64,000 bases of DNA from an uncultured Alphaproteobacteria bacterium. GTDB lineage: Bacteria > Pseudomonadota > Alphaproteobacteria > RF32 > CAG-239. Made by a program: the position numbers and the translations under genes. The stretch lies in contig CAKQLP010000004.1 of NCBI GenBank assembly GCA_934254675.1, positions 1 to 64,000 of the forward strand, written 5' to 3'. Positions 25,700 to 33,385 of this stretch are shown here, one piece after another; position 1 is the first letter of the stretch; every line of letters starts with the position of its first letter. The notes beneath the pieces were generated by a model. It did not search any database. It was not told where the DNA came from and saw only the letters and a list, made by a program, of their open reading frames with translations.

Positions 25700-25711
25700 A
25701 AAAAAAGACTC

Positions 25712-26422
25712 CTATTGCTTCAGCGCTTTTTTTTGCGCCATTATAAGTTGATGAATTCCTTGTTTTGCCAAACGCCATAACTCATCGAATTTCTTTTCAC
25801 TAAATACAGCTCCCTCGGCTGTTGCCTGAATTTCAACAATTTTTGACGTTTCCGTTAAAACGAAATTTGTATCCGCATCCGCGTGTGAATCTTCCTCATA
25901 ATCTAAATCCAGCAATGGTTCATCCGCATAAATGCCGCAAGAAACCGCCGCCACACACTCTCGAACCGGATTACGAGGCAACGCACCCATTTCAACCATT
26001 TTTTGCAAAGCCAAATAAAGAGCAACAAAACCACCGGTTATCGACGCAGTGCGTGTTCCGCCATCAGCTTGTAAAACATCGCAGTCAACCTGCACGCATA
26101 CTTCAGGCATTTCAGCCAAATCCACAGCAGCCCGCAATGAACGACCGATTAACCTCTGTATTTCAGCTGTGCGACCACTTACGCCTTTTGTCTCACGAGT
26201 CACTCGTGTTTGCGTCGCCCTCGGTAACAAAGAATATTCTGCCGTAATCCATCCCCGACCGCTATCTTTAAGCCAAGCCGGAACTTCCTTGCTCACACTG
26301 GCCGTGCACAGAACATGGGTGTTTCCACATTTTATCAAACAAGAACCTTCCGCATAAAGGTTGACATTTGGAATAATCTCCACCGGACGCAACTCTTCAG
26401 CTCCACGGCAATCTTTTCGCAT
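25712..26422 (-). CDS. rph: ribonuclease PH
   Basis: A phosphorolytic 3' exoribonuclease that trims tRNA and rRNA ends. It begins MRKDCRGAEELRPV (family RxDgR-xxdLRP with a Cys insertion), followed by GNTHVLCTASV, GRGWITAEYSLLPRAT, RTAEIQRLIGRSLRA and the phosphate-site region CDVLQADGGTRTASITGG. LDLDYEEDSHADADTNFV is the metal/catalytic strand. 236 residues, full length (unlike the frameshifted K-12 gene). AGGAGGTAAA precedes the ATG. Confidence 0.97.
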   Translation of the reverse strand: MRKDCRGAEELRPVEIIPNVNLYAEGSCLIKCGNTHVLCTASVSKEVPAWLKDSGRGWITAEYSLLPRATQTRVTRETKGVSGRTAEIQRLIGRSLRAAVDLAEMPEVCVQVDCDVLQADGGTRTASITGGFVALYLALQKMVEMGALPRNPVRECVAAVSCGIYADEPLLDLDYEEDSHADADTNFVLTETSKIVEIQATAEGAVFSEKKFDELWRLAKQGIHQLIMAQKKALKQ

Positions 26423-26431
26423 TTTACCTCC

Positions 26432-26986
26432 TTATTTTTCCATATTTTTTCGTGTATTGTTAAAAAAATGATGGACAGCCGAAGCCACTCTTTTAACCGT
26501 GTTTTCAACTTTTTCATCTCGAGTTTCAACAACAATGTCCGCTTGAGAATAATATGGGTATTCTTCTGTAATATACTCCTGAAGCTTATTTTTTACAGTT
26601 TCATTATCCCCCAGTAAAAAAGGACGTCGAGTCCGTCCGGCCGTACGATGATACAGAGTATCAATATCCGCTTTCAGCCAAACTGTTACCGCATGCTCCT
26701 TTGCAAGTTCTCGTGTCTGAGCGGCGACAAAAGACCCGCCGCCCGAGGCCAAAACACAAGGAACTCCTTGCAACAGCCTTTTCATAACCCGCTCTTCTCC
26801 CGCTCTGTATTCTTTTTCACCAAAACATTTAAAAACATCAACTAAAGACAGCCCTGCCGCTTTTTCAATTTCTTGATCGCCATCAATAAATGGCAAAGAT
26901 AAACGACGAGCCAACCTTTTTCCAACGCTCGTTTTTCCGCTTCCCATTAAGCCTACGAGCAAAATTATTTTATTAATCTTAGGCAT
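26432..26986 (-). CDS. aroK: shikimate kinase
   Basis: Phosphorylates shikimate in chorismate synthesis. Walker A GLMGSGKTSVG (about 12-22), substrate Asp in FIDGDQEIE, the EKEYRAGEE Arg, and ASGGGSFV (Gly-rich substrate loop) are all visible; the lid RRPFLL follows. 184 residues. There is no good Shine-Dalgarno sequence before the ATG, just A-rich DNA. The partner aroB is not adjacent. The gene heads the minus-strand run to addA and is divergent from the plus-strand operon starting at 27090. Confidence 0.95.
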   Translation of the reverse strand: MPKINKIILLVGLMGSGKTSVGKRLARRLSLPFIDGDQEIEKAAGLSLVDVFKCFGEKEYRAGEERVMKRLLQGVPCVLASGGGSFVAAQTRELAKEHAVTVWLKADIDTLYHRTAGRTRRPFLLGDNETVKNKLQEYITEEYPYYSQADIVVETRDEKVENTVKRVASAVHHFFNNTRKNMEK

Positions 26987-27022
26987 TTTTTTAATTTTTC
27001 TTGTTCAAACCTTTGCTTTCTA

Positions 27023-27051
27023 TTGACCTAATAATATAACCTTGTTACTAT
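27023..27051 (+). promoter_or_regulatory. sigma-70 promoter of the xerD-atp operon
   Basis: TTGACC (27023-27028), 17-base spacer, TACTAT (27046-27051), upstream of the first gene of the run by about 40 bases. It lies in the divergent gap with aroK. Confidence 0.6.
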
Positions 27052-27089
27052 TAATCAATCTTTTTTAACAATTGATAAGGAAGAATTTT

Positions 27090-27251
27090 ATGAGAAGACA
27101 ATCTACTTATAATCAAAACAGCAATATCAAAATTATCTTATATGCCTTAGGTTTTGTTCTTTTTGCCGGTATTGCATTTTTAATGGTTCACGATATTCAG
27201 GTTCCAACAGAGCATGTATCTCAAGAAATTGCTGTAAATTTAGACAATTAA
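27090..27251 (+). CDS. small single-TM protein, 53 aa
   Basis: A short frame beginning MRRQSTYNQNSN, one hydrophobic segment (about residues 15-33, IILYALGFVLFAGIAFLMV) and an extracytoplasmic tail that ends AVNLDN. A good ribosome binding site (AAGGAAG, 6 bases before the ATG) and a clear promoter support it. The stop lies 3 bases before the xerD ATG, so it is the first gene of the operon. I do not recognise a family. The basic N-terminus predicts an N-in topology. Confidence 0.65.
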   Translation: MRRQSTYNQNSNIKIILYALGFVLFAGIAFLMVHDIQVPTEHVSQEIAVNLDN

Positions 27252-27254
27252 ATT

Positions 27255-28172
27255 ATGATTGGGCGGTATCTTAATCAGTTTTTAGAGGCAAAATCAGCCG
27301 AATCTGGTTCTGCACTTTTGACTATTTCTGCTTATGAAACAGATATTGTTCAATTTTTAAATTTCAGCGGCATTTCCAGCTTTTCTGAATTAACTGAAGA
27401 ACGAATCGAAAAATTTATTCAAAATCTGCAAACACAACAATATTCCCCCAAAAGCATTGCACGTAAACTTTCGGCAATAAAGGAATTTTGTAAATTTCTA
27501 TACTCCGAAAAAATTATAACAGACAATCCTTCGTCAAATATTCTTACCCCAAAACAGCAAAAACCGCTTCCAAAATTTTTGTCGGCAGAAGAAATCCTTA
27601 AAATCATTCAAACCGCCTTCTCAAAAAAAGATTACAGATATTGGCGAATCGGCGTAATGATTGAGTTAATGTATGCCACGGGCTTGAGAGTTTCCGAACT
27701 TGTCGGTTTGCCCGAAACATCAATCAATTATAACAAAGGATTGATTACAATTTTAGGCAAAGGAAGCAAAGAACGTATTGTTCCGATTGCCGCGCGGGCT
27801 TTATCAGCACTACAAGATTATGGCGACTTGCGCAAAGAATTTATTAAAAATAAAAAAACATCTCCATGGCTTTTTCCTTCTTTAATTTCAACATCCGGTC
27901 ATTTAACACGCGACGCATTTTATAAAGATTTGAAAAAATTAGCCATAGATTGCGGCATTTACCCATCCCGCGTATCTCCGCACGTTTTGCGTCACTCTTT
28001 CGCCACCCATTTATTAAATAATGATGCTGATTTACGCTCTGTGCAAAAAATGTTAGGTCATGAAAATATAACCACCACTGAAATTTACACTCATATTACC
28101 TCTCAAAAACTGGGAGACATTATCCGAAAGAAACATCCTCTTGCCCAATTCGGCGAAGCTGACGGAGATTAA
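27255..28172 (+). CDS. xerD: tyrosine recombinase XerD/XerC type
   Basis: Resolves chromosome dimers at dif, with FtsK. The N-terminal SAM-like domain (about 1-95) is followed by the catalytic domain with the complete residue set: Arg145 (GLRVSEL), Lys169 (GKGSKER), His243 and Arg246 (HVLRHSF), His269 (LGHENI) and nucleophile Tyr278 (IYTH). 305 residues and FATHLLN are typical of Xer rather than of phage integrases. XerC versus XerD cannot be settled without a tree; location beside a DciA-like gene is housekeeping context. Confidence 0.9.
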   Translation: MIGRYLNQFLEAKSAESGSALLTISAYETDIVQFLNFSGISSFSELTEERIEKFIQNLQTQQYSPKSIARKLSAIKEFCKFLYSEKIITDNPSSNILTPKQQKPLPKFLSAEEILKIIQTAFSKKDYRYWRIGVMIELMYATGLRVSELVGLPETSINYNKGLITILGKGSKERIVPIAARALSALQDYGDLRKEFIKNKKTSPWLFPSLISTSGHLTRDAFYKDLKKLAIDCGIYPSRVSPHVLRHSFATHLLNNDADLRSVQKMLGHENITTTEIYTHITSQKLGDIIRKKHPLAQFGEADGD

Positions 28173-28175
28173 TTT

Positions 28176-28700
28176 ATGGTAAAAAAAGAGATTTTGATAA
28201 AAGAAGAGCATACTCTGGAAGATTTGACCAGCATCGCCAAAACCATAAAACCGATAGCCAAACAAATTCTTGGCAGCAAGGGATTGATGGAAATGGAGAT
28301 TTTATCCGGCTGGGCAGGTATTGTCGGCAACGAGCTTTCTCAATTCACACTTCCGCAAAGAATATCTTTTAAAAAAAATGAAAGAACAAACGGAATCCTT
28401 GAGTTGTTGGTTTTGAGCGGCGCCTTTGCTCTTGAAATTCAACAGCGAGAGCCGCAAATTTTAGAAAAAATAAACACTTTTTTCGGCTATACGGCCATAA
28501 CAAAATTAAAAATAATTCAAAACAGCTGTCCAGAAAATTTTTTACTATCCAAAAATCCCATTGATAACCTGAAAAATTTTCTTGTATCTGAAGAAGAACA
28601 AAATTATATTACAGAAATAGTTAAAGACGTAGAAAATAAAGATTTGCGCCAACATTTGGAAAATTTAGGCAAAGCAGTGTTTGGCAATAAAAAAAATTAG
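28176..28700 (+). CDS. DciA-like (DUF721) protein
   Basis: Probable loader of the replicative helicase DnaB in bacteria that lack DnaC/DnaI. The DUF721 pattern is visible between about 40 and 115: a WAGIVGNELSQFTLPQRIS segment (consensus W-xxIVGxxLaxxxxP) and a following beta-rich stretch LELLVLSGAFALEIQQREPQILEKIN. The N- and C-terminal parts are charged and helical. Length 174. GGAG spans the end of xerD, 3 bases apart, so the two are co-translated. The DUF721 identification is reasonably sure; the DnaB-loading role comes from studies of that family. Confidence 0.75.
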   Translation: MVKKEILIKEEHTLEDLTSIAKTIKPIAKQILGSKGLMEMEILSGWAGIVGNELSQFTLPQRISFKKNERTNGILELLVLSGAFALEIQQREPQILEKINTFFGYTAITKLKIIQNSCPENFLLSKNPIDNLKNFLVSEEEQNYITEIVKDVENKDLRQHLENLGKAVFGNKKN

Positions 28701-28709
28701 GAGGTTCTT

Positions 28710-29453
28710 TTGGATAATTTTATAAAAGCTCTAAGTAAAACCGCAACATTTATACTTGCTTTTTTTGCTGCTGCTTATTTCTATTTCAGCTATAAAGGTT
28801 TTGTTATTGAGCCAAACGGAAATATTGTTTTAAAAACACAAACAGCCGTTGCCGCAGAAAAAAATGGAATGGCAACAGTTTTATCCAAAAACATTCATCT
28901 CAACGCCTCTGAAAAATTTGCCATTGGTTCCATAAACGCGCCGCTCACGCTATATGAATTTTCATCATTGGGATGTCCGCATTGCGCAGACTTTCACTTG
29001 CAAGTTATTCCAAAGTTGGAAGAAACATATGTTAAACAAGGTCTTTTACGAATTGTTTTTGTGAATTTTCCTCTAGATAAAAAATCAATGCAAGCAGCCT
29101 TACTGTTGCAATGTTCCTCTCCAGATAATTATCACGCTTTTTTAAGCAGACTGTTTGATAAACAAAGATTCTGGTATTTAGCTAGCGACGTCACTCCTTT
29201 ACGAACTTATGCCGCCGAATTCGGCATCAGCTATGATGAAGCAGAAGCCTGTCTGCATGATGATGAAATGGCTCAATCTATTGTTTCCGATCGTCAACAA
29301 GGTTTAAAACAACTGAACATGCAAGGCACTCCAGCCTTATTGTTCAGCGGAAGAGACGGAAATGAAATTATTTATTCTGCGGCAAGTTTTAATTCCATAA
29401 AACAATACTTGAATACAAGATATTCTCAGCTGGGAGTTTCTGTATTCGAATGA
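28710..29453 (+). CDS. DsbA-family thiol-disulfide oxidoreductase, TTG start
   Basis: Periplasmic thioredoxin-fold protein. It starts with TTG at 28710, supported by a perfect AGGAGG 5 bases upstream. An N-terminal anchor (about 10-28) precedes the domain. The active site is CPHC (89-92) in SSLGCPHCADFH, and the cis-proline loop is QGTPALLF near residue 208. The intervening helical insertion contains LLLQCSS and an extra Cys pair. It resembles DsbA/BdbD-like proteins of alphaproteobacteria (ScsC/Com1-like), which fold or reduce exported proteins. Followed by atpI with a 4-base overlap. Confidence 0.88.
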   Translation: MDNFIKALSKTATFILAFFAAAYFYFSYKGFVIEPNGNIVLKTQTAVAAEKNGMATVLSKNIHLNASEKFAIGSINAPLTLYEFSSLGCPHCADFHLQVIPKLEETYVKQGLLRIVFVNFPLDKKSMQAALLLQCSSPDNYHAFLSRLFDKQRFWYLASDVTPLRTYAAEFGISYDEAEACLHDDEMAQSIVSDRQQGLKQLNMQGTPALLFSGRDGNEIIYSAASFNSIKQYLNTRYSQLGVSVFE

Positions 29454-29764
29454 AAACACAACCTAAAGACATAGAATCTATGGAAGAGCGTATTCGCCAG
29501 ATGAAATCTCATCAGCAAAAAGCGAATAGTTCTGAAGGCGCGGCAAAGAAACACGACACCATAGCCAATGCTTTTAGAATCGGCACGGAATTTGTAGCGG
29601 CAGTTTTTGTCGGAATGTGTATCGGCTACATGTTAGATAAAATTTTCGGGACTAAAGTCATTTTTATTCTTGTATTTTCTTTATTTGGGTGTATGGCTGG
29701 TATATTAAATGTTTATCGCACGGCAAAAGAAATAGATAAATCGATCCAAAAGGAAAAAAATTAA
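29450..29764 (+). CDS. atpI: ATP synthase protein I
   Basis: A small assembly factor for the c-ring. A charged N-terminus (1-50) leads to two TM segments (about 50-68 and 72-90) with the family pattern EFVAAVFVGMCIGYMLDKIFGT (AxxxGxxxGYxLDxxFGT). 104 residues. ATGA overlap with the previous gene and TAATG overlap with atpB indicate translational coupling through the whole group. Confidence 0.9.
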   Translation: MKTQPKDIESMEERIRQMKSHQQKANSSEGAAKKHDTIANAFRIGTEFVAAVFVGMCIGYMLDKIFGTKVIFILVFSLFGCMAGILNVYRTAKEIDKSIQKEKN

Positions 29765-30489
29765 TGTCTAGTCCTATTGAGCAGTTTGAAATAAAAAAAA
29801 TTGTACCTTTTGAAGTAAATGGTATTGATTTATCTTTTACAAACTCTACCCTTTGTATGTTTATAACAATCGCTGTCATTGTTGTAAGCATGGGACTTTG
29901 TTTGAGAAAAAGAAATATTATTCCCACAATGGCACAAACAATTCCGGAAGCAGTCTATGGTTTTATTCAAGGAATTATGGGTGAAACTTTAGGAAAAAAT
30001 GGTGTAAAATACGTTTCTTTTGTTTTTGCTTTGTTTACCTTTATTGCCGGCGGCAATATTTTAGGTCTATTTCCATACAGTTTTACTTTTACATCTCATA
30101 TTGCCGCTGTCGGCGCCCTATCTATTTTTTGCCTTTTAATGAATATTGTGGTCGGCTTAAAAAAACGGGGGCTGGGATATTTAAGAACTTTTTTACCGCA
30201 TGGTGTTCCCCTATTGATGGCACCGCTTATCGTTCCAATAGAAACGATATCTTTGCTATCTAAACCTTTTAGCTTAACAATCCGTTTGGCCGTGAATATG
30301 TCTGTCGGACATATCATTCTAAAGGTTTTAGGTGGTTTCATTGTATCAATGCAAATCTTTGGATTTATTCCATTGATTGCTGATATGGGAATCATTATGT
30401 TTGAGCTTTTTGTTACTCTGTTACAAGCTTATATATACACAACACTCAGTTGCGTTTATTTAAATATGGCAGTAAGTGATGAACATTAA
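29764..30489 (+). CDS. atpB: F0F1 ATP synthase subunit a
   Basis: Proton-channel subunit of Fo, 241 residues, five to six TM segments. The essential Arg lies in KPFSLTIRLAVNMSVGHI (about 170-187), followed by ILKVLGGF; the C-terminal LFVTLLQAYIYTTLSCVYL contains the conserved Gln/Tyr. The N-terminus EQFEIKKIVPFEVNGIDLSFTNST is of alphaproteobacterial type. One-base overlap with atpI. Confidence 0.97.
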   Translation: MSSPIEQFEIKKIVPFEVNGIDLSFTNSTLCMFITIAVIVVSMGLCLRKRNIIPTMAQTIPEAVYGFIQGIMGETLGKNGVKYVSFVFALFTFIAGGNILGLFPYSFTFTSHIAAVGALSIFCLLMNIVVGLKKRGLGYLRTFLPHGVPLLMAPLIVPIETISLLSKPFSLTIRLAVNMSVGHIILKVLGGFIVSMQIFGFIPLIADMGIIMFELFVTLLQAYIYTTLSCVYLNMAVSDEH

Positions 30490-30521
30490 ATTTTATTTGA
30501 CTAAACGAAAGGAACTTAAAA

Positions 30522-30758
30522 ATGGAAAATGAAATTATGCAAAATAAAACTTTAGCTTATTTGGGAGCCGCCATTTGTGCTTTGGCCATGACTGTTGCTG
30601 CTTGGGGCTTAACTAAATTATGGGTTGCTTTGATTGAAACTGTAGGTCGTAATCCTCAAGTAAAAAAAGACGTTACATTGTTTGGCTTTATCGGAATGGG
30701 TTCCATTGAAGCTATTGCATTGTATATTTTAGTTATTGCTATTTTAATGATTATCTAA
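30522..30758 (+). CDS. atpE: F0F1 ATP synthase subunit c
   Basis: Forms the rotating proteolipid ring. Two TM helices joined by the polar loop GRNPQV (42-47). The ion-binding carboxylate is Glu63 in MGSIEAIALY; the residue after it is Ala rather than Ser, so the Na+-binding set is absent and H+ is expected. The first helix is unusual: the Gly-rich packing motif (GxGxGxG) is largely replaced (LAMTVAAWGLTKLW). AAAGGAA lies before the ATG. 78 residues, normal length. Confidence 0.95.
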   Translation: MENEIMQNKTLAYLGAAICALAMTVAAWGLTKLWVALIETVGRNPQVKKDVTLFGFIGMGSIEAIALYILVIAILMII

Positions 30759-30786
30759 TCATAGATTTGATATTTAAGGTAATTCA

Positions 30787-31278
30787 ATGCCCCAATTAGA
30801 TTTATCAACTTATGCCTCTCAGGCTTTTTGGATGATTTTGAGTTTTAGCGTATTATGGATTTTGCTGTCTGTTTTCGTTACTCCCAAAATTACGGATATT
30901 TTGGAACAGCGTAAACGAAAAATGGATGATTATATCCGTAAAGCGGAAAAGTTAAACCAACAGGCAAAATTATCCTTAGAAAAATATGAGAAAGCGTTGA
31001 ACGATGCCAAAATTAAAGCGAATGAAAATATTCTGGCAAATCAAAAAGAATCTGCAGCTTTTTTGGCCGAAGAACATCGTCTGCTCAATGAACGATTGAA
31101 TAAACAAATTGCTGAAAGTGAATTTAAGCTGGCTAAAGAAAAGCAAGAAACTTTGCAGCAAATTGAAATTCTTTCACAGAATTTAGCTTTTGATTTAGTT
31201 CAAAAGTTAGGTTTTACGCAAATAAGTAAAGAGGATATTGAAAAATCGACTACCGCAAAAGGAGGCGCTAATGGCTAA
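30787..31278 (+). CDS. atpF2: F0F1 ATP synthase subunit b' (peripheral stalk)
   Basis: One of two stalk subunits; a b/b' pair occurs in alphaproteobacteria and photosynthetic bacteria. A single TM segment (about 10-32, SQAFWMILSFSVLWILLSVFV), then a long amphipathic helix with the b-type PKITDILEQRKRKMDDYI start. 163 residues. The first of the two by position, between c and b. Confidence 0.9.
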   Translation: MPQLDLSTYASQAFWMILSFSVLWILLSVFVTPKITDILEQRKRKMDDYIRKAEKLNQQAKLSLEKYEKALNDAKIKANENILANQKESAAFLAEEHRLLNERLNKQIAESEFKLAKEKQETLQQIEILSQNLAFDLVQKLGFTQISKEDIEKSTTAKGGANG

Positions 31279-31930
31279 TGACGCTATAAGTGATTCCATG
31301 CAAGATATTTCTAATGAAGCACCTATTCAAACAGGCAATGATTTAATAGATGCAACGCAAAATGCCATAATTGATGCAGCTGAAAACGTATCAGAGGTGT
31401 TTGAAAAAAATAATCCTGATATTTCACATCAACTTGAAAACTTGCCTTTTTACGCCGATGTAGAATTCTGGGTTGGTATGGCGTTTGTCTTGGCTATTTG
31501 TGTTTTAGCCAAACCGGCTTTTTGTTTTTTGAAAAAAGCAATGCACCAAAAAATAGACAGCGTAAAACAGCAAATTGATGACGCGGTTAAGCTTCGGGAC
31601 GACGCGCAAGAATTATTAGCTCGTTATGAGCAAAAGTTTGCTTCAACCGATAAAGAAATTGCCCAGATTTTAGAACAAGCGGAAAAAAATATAGCAAATC
31701 AAAAGAAAAATGATTTAGCTATATTAAAAGAAAACACTGCGGTAAAAGAGAAAGAAATTAGACGCCGGATAACAAGTTCGACAGAAAATGCTCTTTCAGA
31801 AATAAATAAATCAGTTGCAAATTCTGCAATTGCTTTAGCTAAAAAGGCTATTGAAACTTATATAACAAAAGCAAACAAAGAAACGCTGATAGATAATTCT
31901 ATCTCTGGATTAGATAAATTTATAAAATAA
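31271..31930 (+). CDS. atpF: F0F1 ATP synthase subunit b
   Basis: Second stalk subunit. The frame opens at 31238, but GGAGG 4 bases before the ATG at 31271, inside the b' gene, is clearly the start (219 residues). An N-terminal extension of about 65 polar, acidic residues precedes the TM segment (about 70-88, FWVGMAFVLAICVLAKPAF); most b subunits lack it. A coiled coil runs to about 200. Overlaps b' by 8 bases. The F1 genes are not here, as usual for the separate alphaproteobacterial Fo operon. Confidence 0.92.
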   Translation: MANDAISDSMQDISNEAPIQTGNDLIDATQNAIIDAAENVSEVFEKNNPDISHQLENLPFYADVEFWVGMAFVLAICVLAKPAFCFLKKAMHQKIDSVKQQIDDAVKLRDDAQELLARYEQKFASTDKEIAQILEQAEKNIANQKKNDLAILKENTAVKEKEIRRRITSSTENALSEINKSVANSAIALAKKAIETYITKANKETLIDNSISGLDKFIK

Positions 31931-31946
31931 CGCTAATTTACTTTAA

Positions 31947-31983
31947 GAAAAAGGTTTTAATAAAATTTATTAAAACCTTTTTC
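31947..31983. terminator. terminator of the atp operon
   Basis: An 18-bp perfect stem (31947-31964 with 31966-31983; GAAAAAGGTTTTAATAAA and complement) lies 16 bases after atpF. It is symmetric with A- and T-rich arms, so it also protects against readthrough from fba. Confidence 0.85.
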
Positions 31984-31997
31984 TTTTGGATTGTAAA

Positions 31998-32030
31998 AAT
32001 AAAAAGGAAGTTAAACACTTCCTTTTTATT
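31998..32030 (-). terminator. terminator of fba
   Basis: Stem AATAAAAAGGAAGT/ACTTCCTTTTTATT (14 bp, 5-base loop) 18 bases after the fba stop, with a T-run in the minus-strand direction. Confidence 0.8.
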
Positions 32031-32048
32031 ACTTGTAAATTCAGGAAA

Positions 32049-33098
32049 CTAGAGTTCGCCGGCAGCGTATCTTTGTGCCATATCAGACAATTTGATAGCT
32101 TTAATTTGGTCTGCGTGACCAGCTGCGCCAAAGGCAATATAACGAGCTTCGCAAACTTTCTGCATTTCTTCAATAGCAGGTTTCAAATATTTACGAGGGT
32201 CAAATTCTTTTGGATTTTCAGCAAATACACGACGAATAGCACCAGTAATAGCCATACGAGAATCGGTGTCAACATTAACTTTGCGAACGCCGGATTTAAT
32301 ACCGCGAACGATTTCTTCTACCGGAACACCGTATGTCTGAGGGATGGCACCGCCGTAAGCATTGATTAAGTCTTGTAATTCTTGTGGAACCGAAGAAGAA
32401 CCATGCATTACCAAGTGAGTGTTAGGTAATTTGGCATGAATTTTTTCAATAACATCAATAGCCAAAATATCACCATCCGGTTTGCGAGTGAATTTGTAAG
32501 CACCATGAGAGGTACCAACAGCCACAGCCAAAGCATCCAAGTGAGTTAAAGCGACAAATTCGGCGGCTTCATCAGGGTCGGTTACCAAGCGTTTTCTATC
32601 CAAAGTACCTTCGGCACCGTGACCATCTTCTTTGTCGGCCTTACCGGTTTCCAAAGAACCGATAACACCTAATTCACCTTCAACTGAAGCGCCAACAGCG
32701 TGCGCACGAGCCACAACTTCTTGAGTTACGCGAACGTTATATTCAAATGAAGCCGGTGTTTTACCATCAGCTTCCAAAGAGCCGTCCATCATCACCGAAC
32801 TGTAACCATTTACAATGGCAGATTGGCAAATATTAACAGATGCGCCATGGTCTTGGTGTAAACAAATTGGCAATTCTGGAAACATTTCAATACCAGCCAT
32901 AACCATGTGGCGAATCATTGGGTCACCAGCAAATTTGCGAGCTCCGGTAGAAGTTTGCAAAATAACAGGGGCGTTTACTTTTTTAGCGGCTTGTAAAACA
33001 GCCAAAATTTGTTCCATATCATTTACATTGAAAGCCGGAACGCCATAGCCGTGTTCCGCCGCATGGTCAAGAATTTGACGCATAGATACTAAAGGCAT
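32049..33098 (-). CDS. fba: class II fructose-bisphosphate aldolase
   Basis: Zn-dependent aldolase of glycolysis/gluconeogenesis. The Zn ligand LHQDHGAS, the VEGELGVIGSLETG segment, the second Zn His in GTSHGAYKF and HGSSSVP phosphate loop are seen in order. The KADKEDGHGAEGTL insertion places it in the longer class IIB (FbaA-like) set. 349 residues, standard. AAGGAG lies before the ATG. It would act directly after the phosphofructokinase at 11768. Confidence 0.96.
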   Translation of the reverse strand: MPLVSMRQILDHAAEHGYGVPAFNVNDMEQILAVLQAAKKVNAPVILQTSTGARKFAGDPMIRHMVMAGIEMFPELPICLHQDHGASVNICQSAIVNGYSSVMMDGSLEADGKTPASFEYNVRVTQEVVARAHAVGASVEGELGVIGSLETGKADKEDGHGAEGTLDRKRLVTDPDEAAEFVALTHLDALAVAVGTSHGAYKFTRKPDGDILAIDVIEKIHAKLPNTHLVMHGSSSVPQELQDLINAYGGAIPQTYGVPVEEIVRGIKSGVRKVNVDTDSRMAITGAIRRVFAENPKEFDPRKYLKPAIEEMQKVCEARYIAFGAAGHADQIKAIKLSDMAQRYAAGEL

Positions 33099-33178
33099 TT
33101 TTTTCTCCTTAAAAAGTTATTTTAACTGTCTAAAATATATGCAATTTCTATTTTTTTGCAAGCTTTTTATTTCTTCTT

Positions 33179-33298
33179 TTACTCGCTGAAATTTTGCAGA
33201 CCATAAAATTTATAATATGCTCCTTTTTCGGCCAATAGCTTGTTATGCGCCCTCTGTTCCACAATTTTGCCCCTATCCATAACCACCAGCGAATCCAG
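33179..33298 (-). pseudogene. decayed 3' end of an ABC exporter ATPase gene
   Basis: The gap of 287 bases between fba and the LOG gene has no intact gene. Its minus strand encodes a 39-residue open tail ending in a TAA at 33179-33181. It reads SLVVMDRGKIVEQ, then RAHNKLLAEKGAYYKF. This is the typical C-terminus of an MsbA-type ABC transporter nucleotide-binding domain (D-loop-side VMDxGxIVExGxHxELL...GxYxxL). The conserved Gly-Thr-His-Asp-Glu-Leu stretch has decayed to RAHNKLL. Upstream of about 33298 the similarity stops and a stop codon in frame soon appears, so the rest of the gene is gone. Confidence 0.75.
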
Positions 33299-33385
33299 CG
33301 GTAGCAAGCAACAATATTGCCTTCCAAATAACCTAAACCCTTAATTTTGTTTTGCGTAAATACTTAAGGATAAATCCGAAAACGC

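Noticed and set aside
27255..28172. Tyrosine recombinase as an integrase of a mobile element, paired with the VirD4-type gene
   Set aside because: Length and motifs are Xer-type, the context is housekeeping, and it is 20 kb from the VirD4 cluster with no att repeats or relaxase seen.
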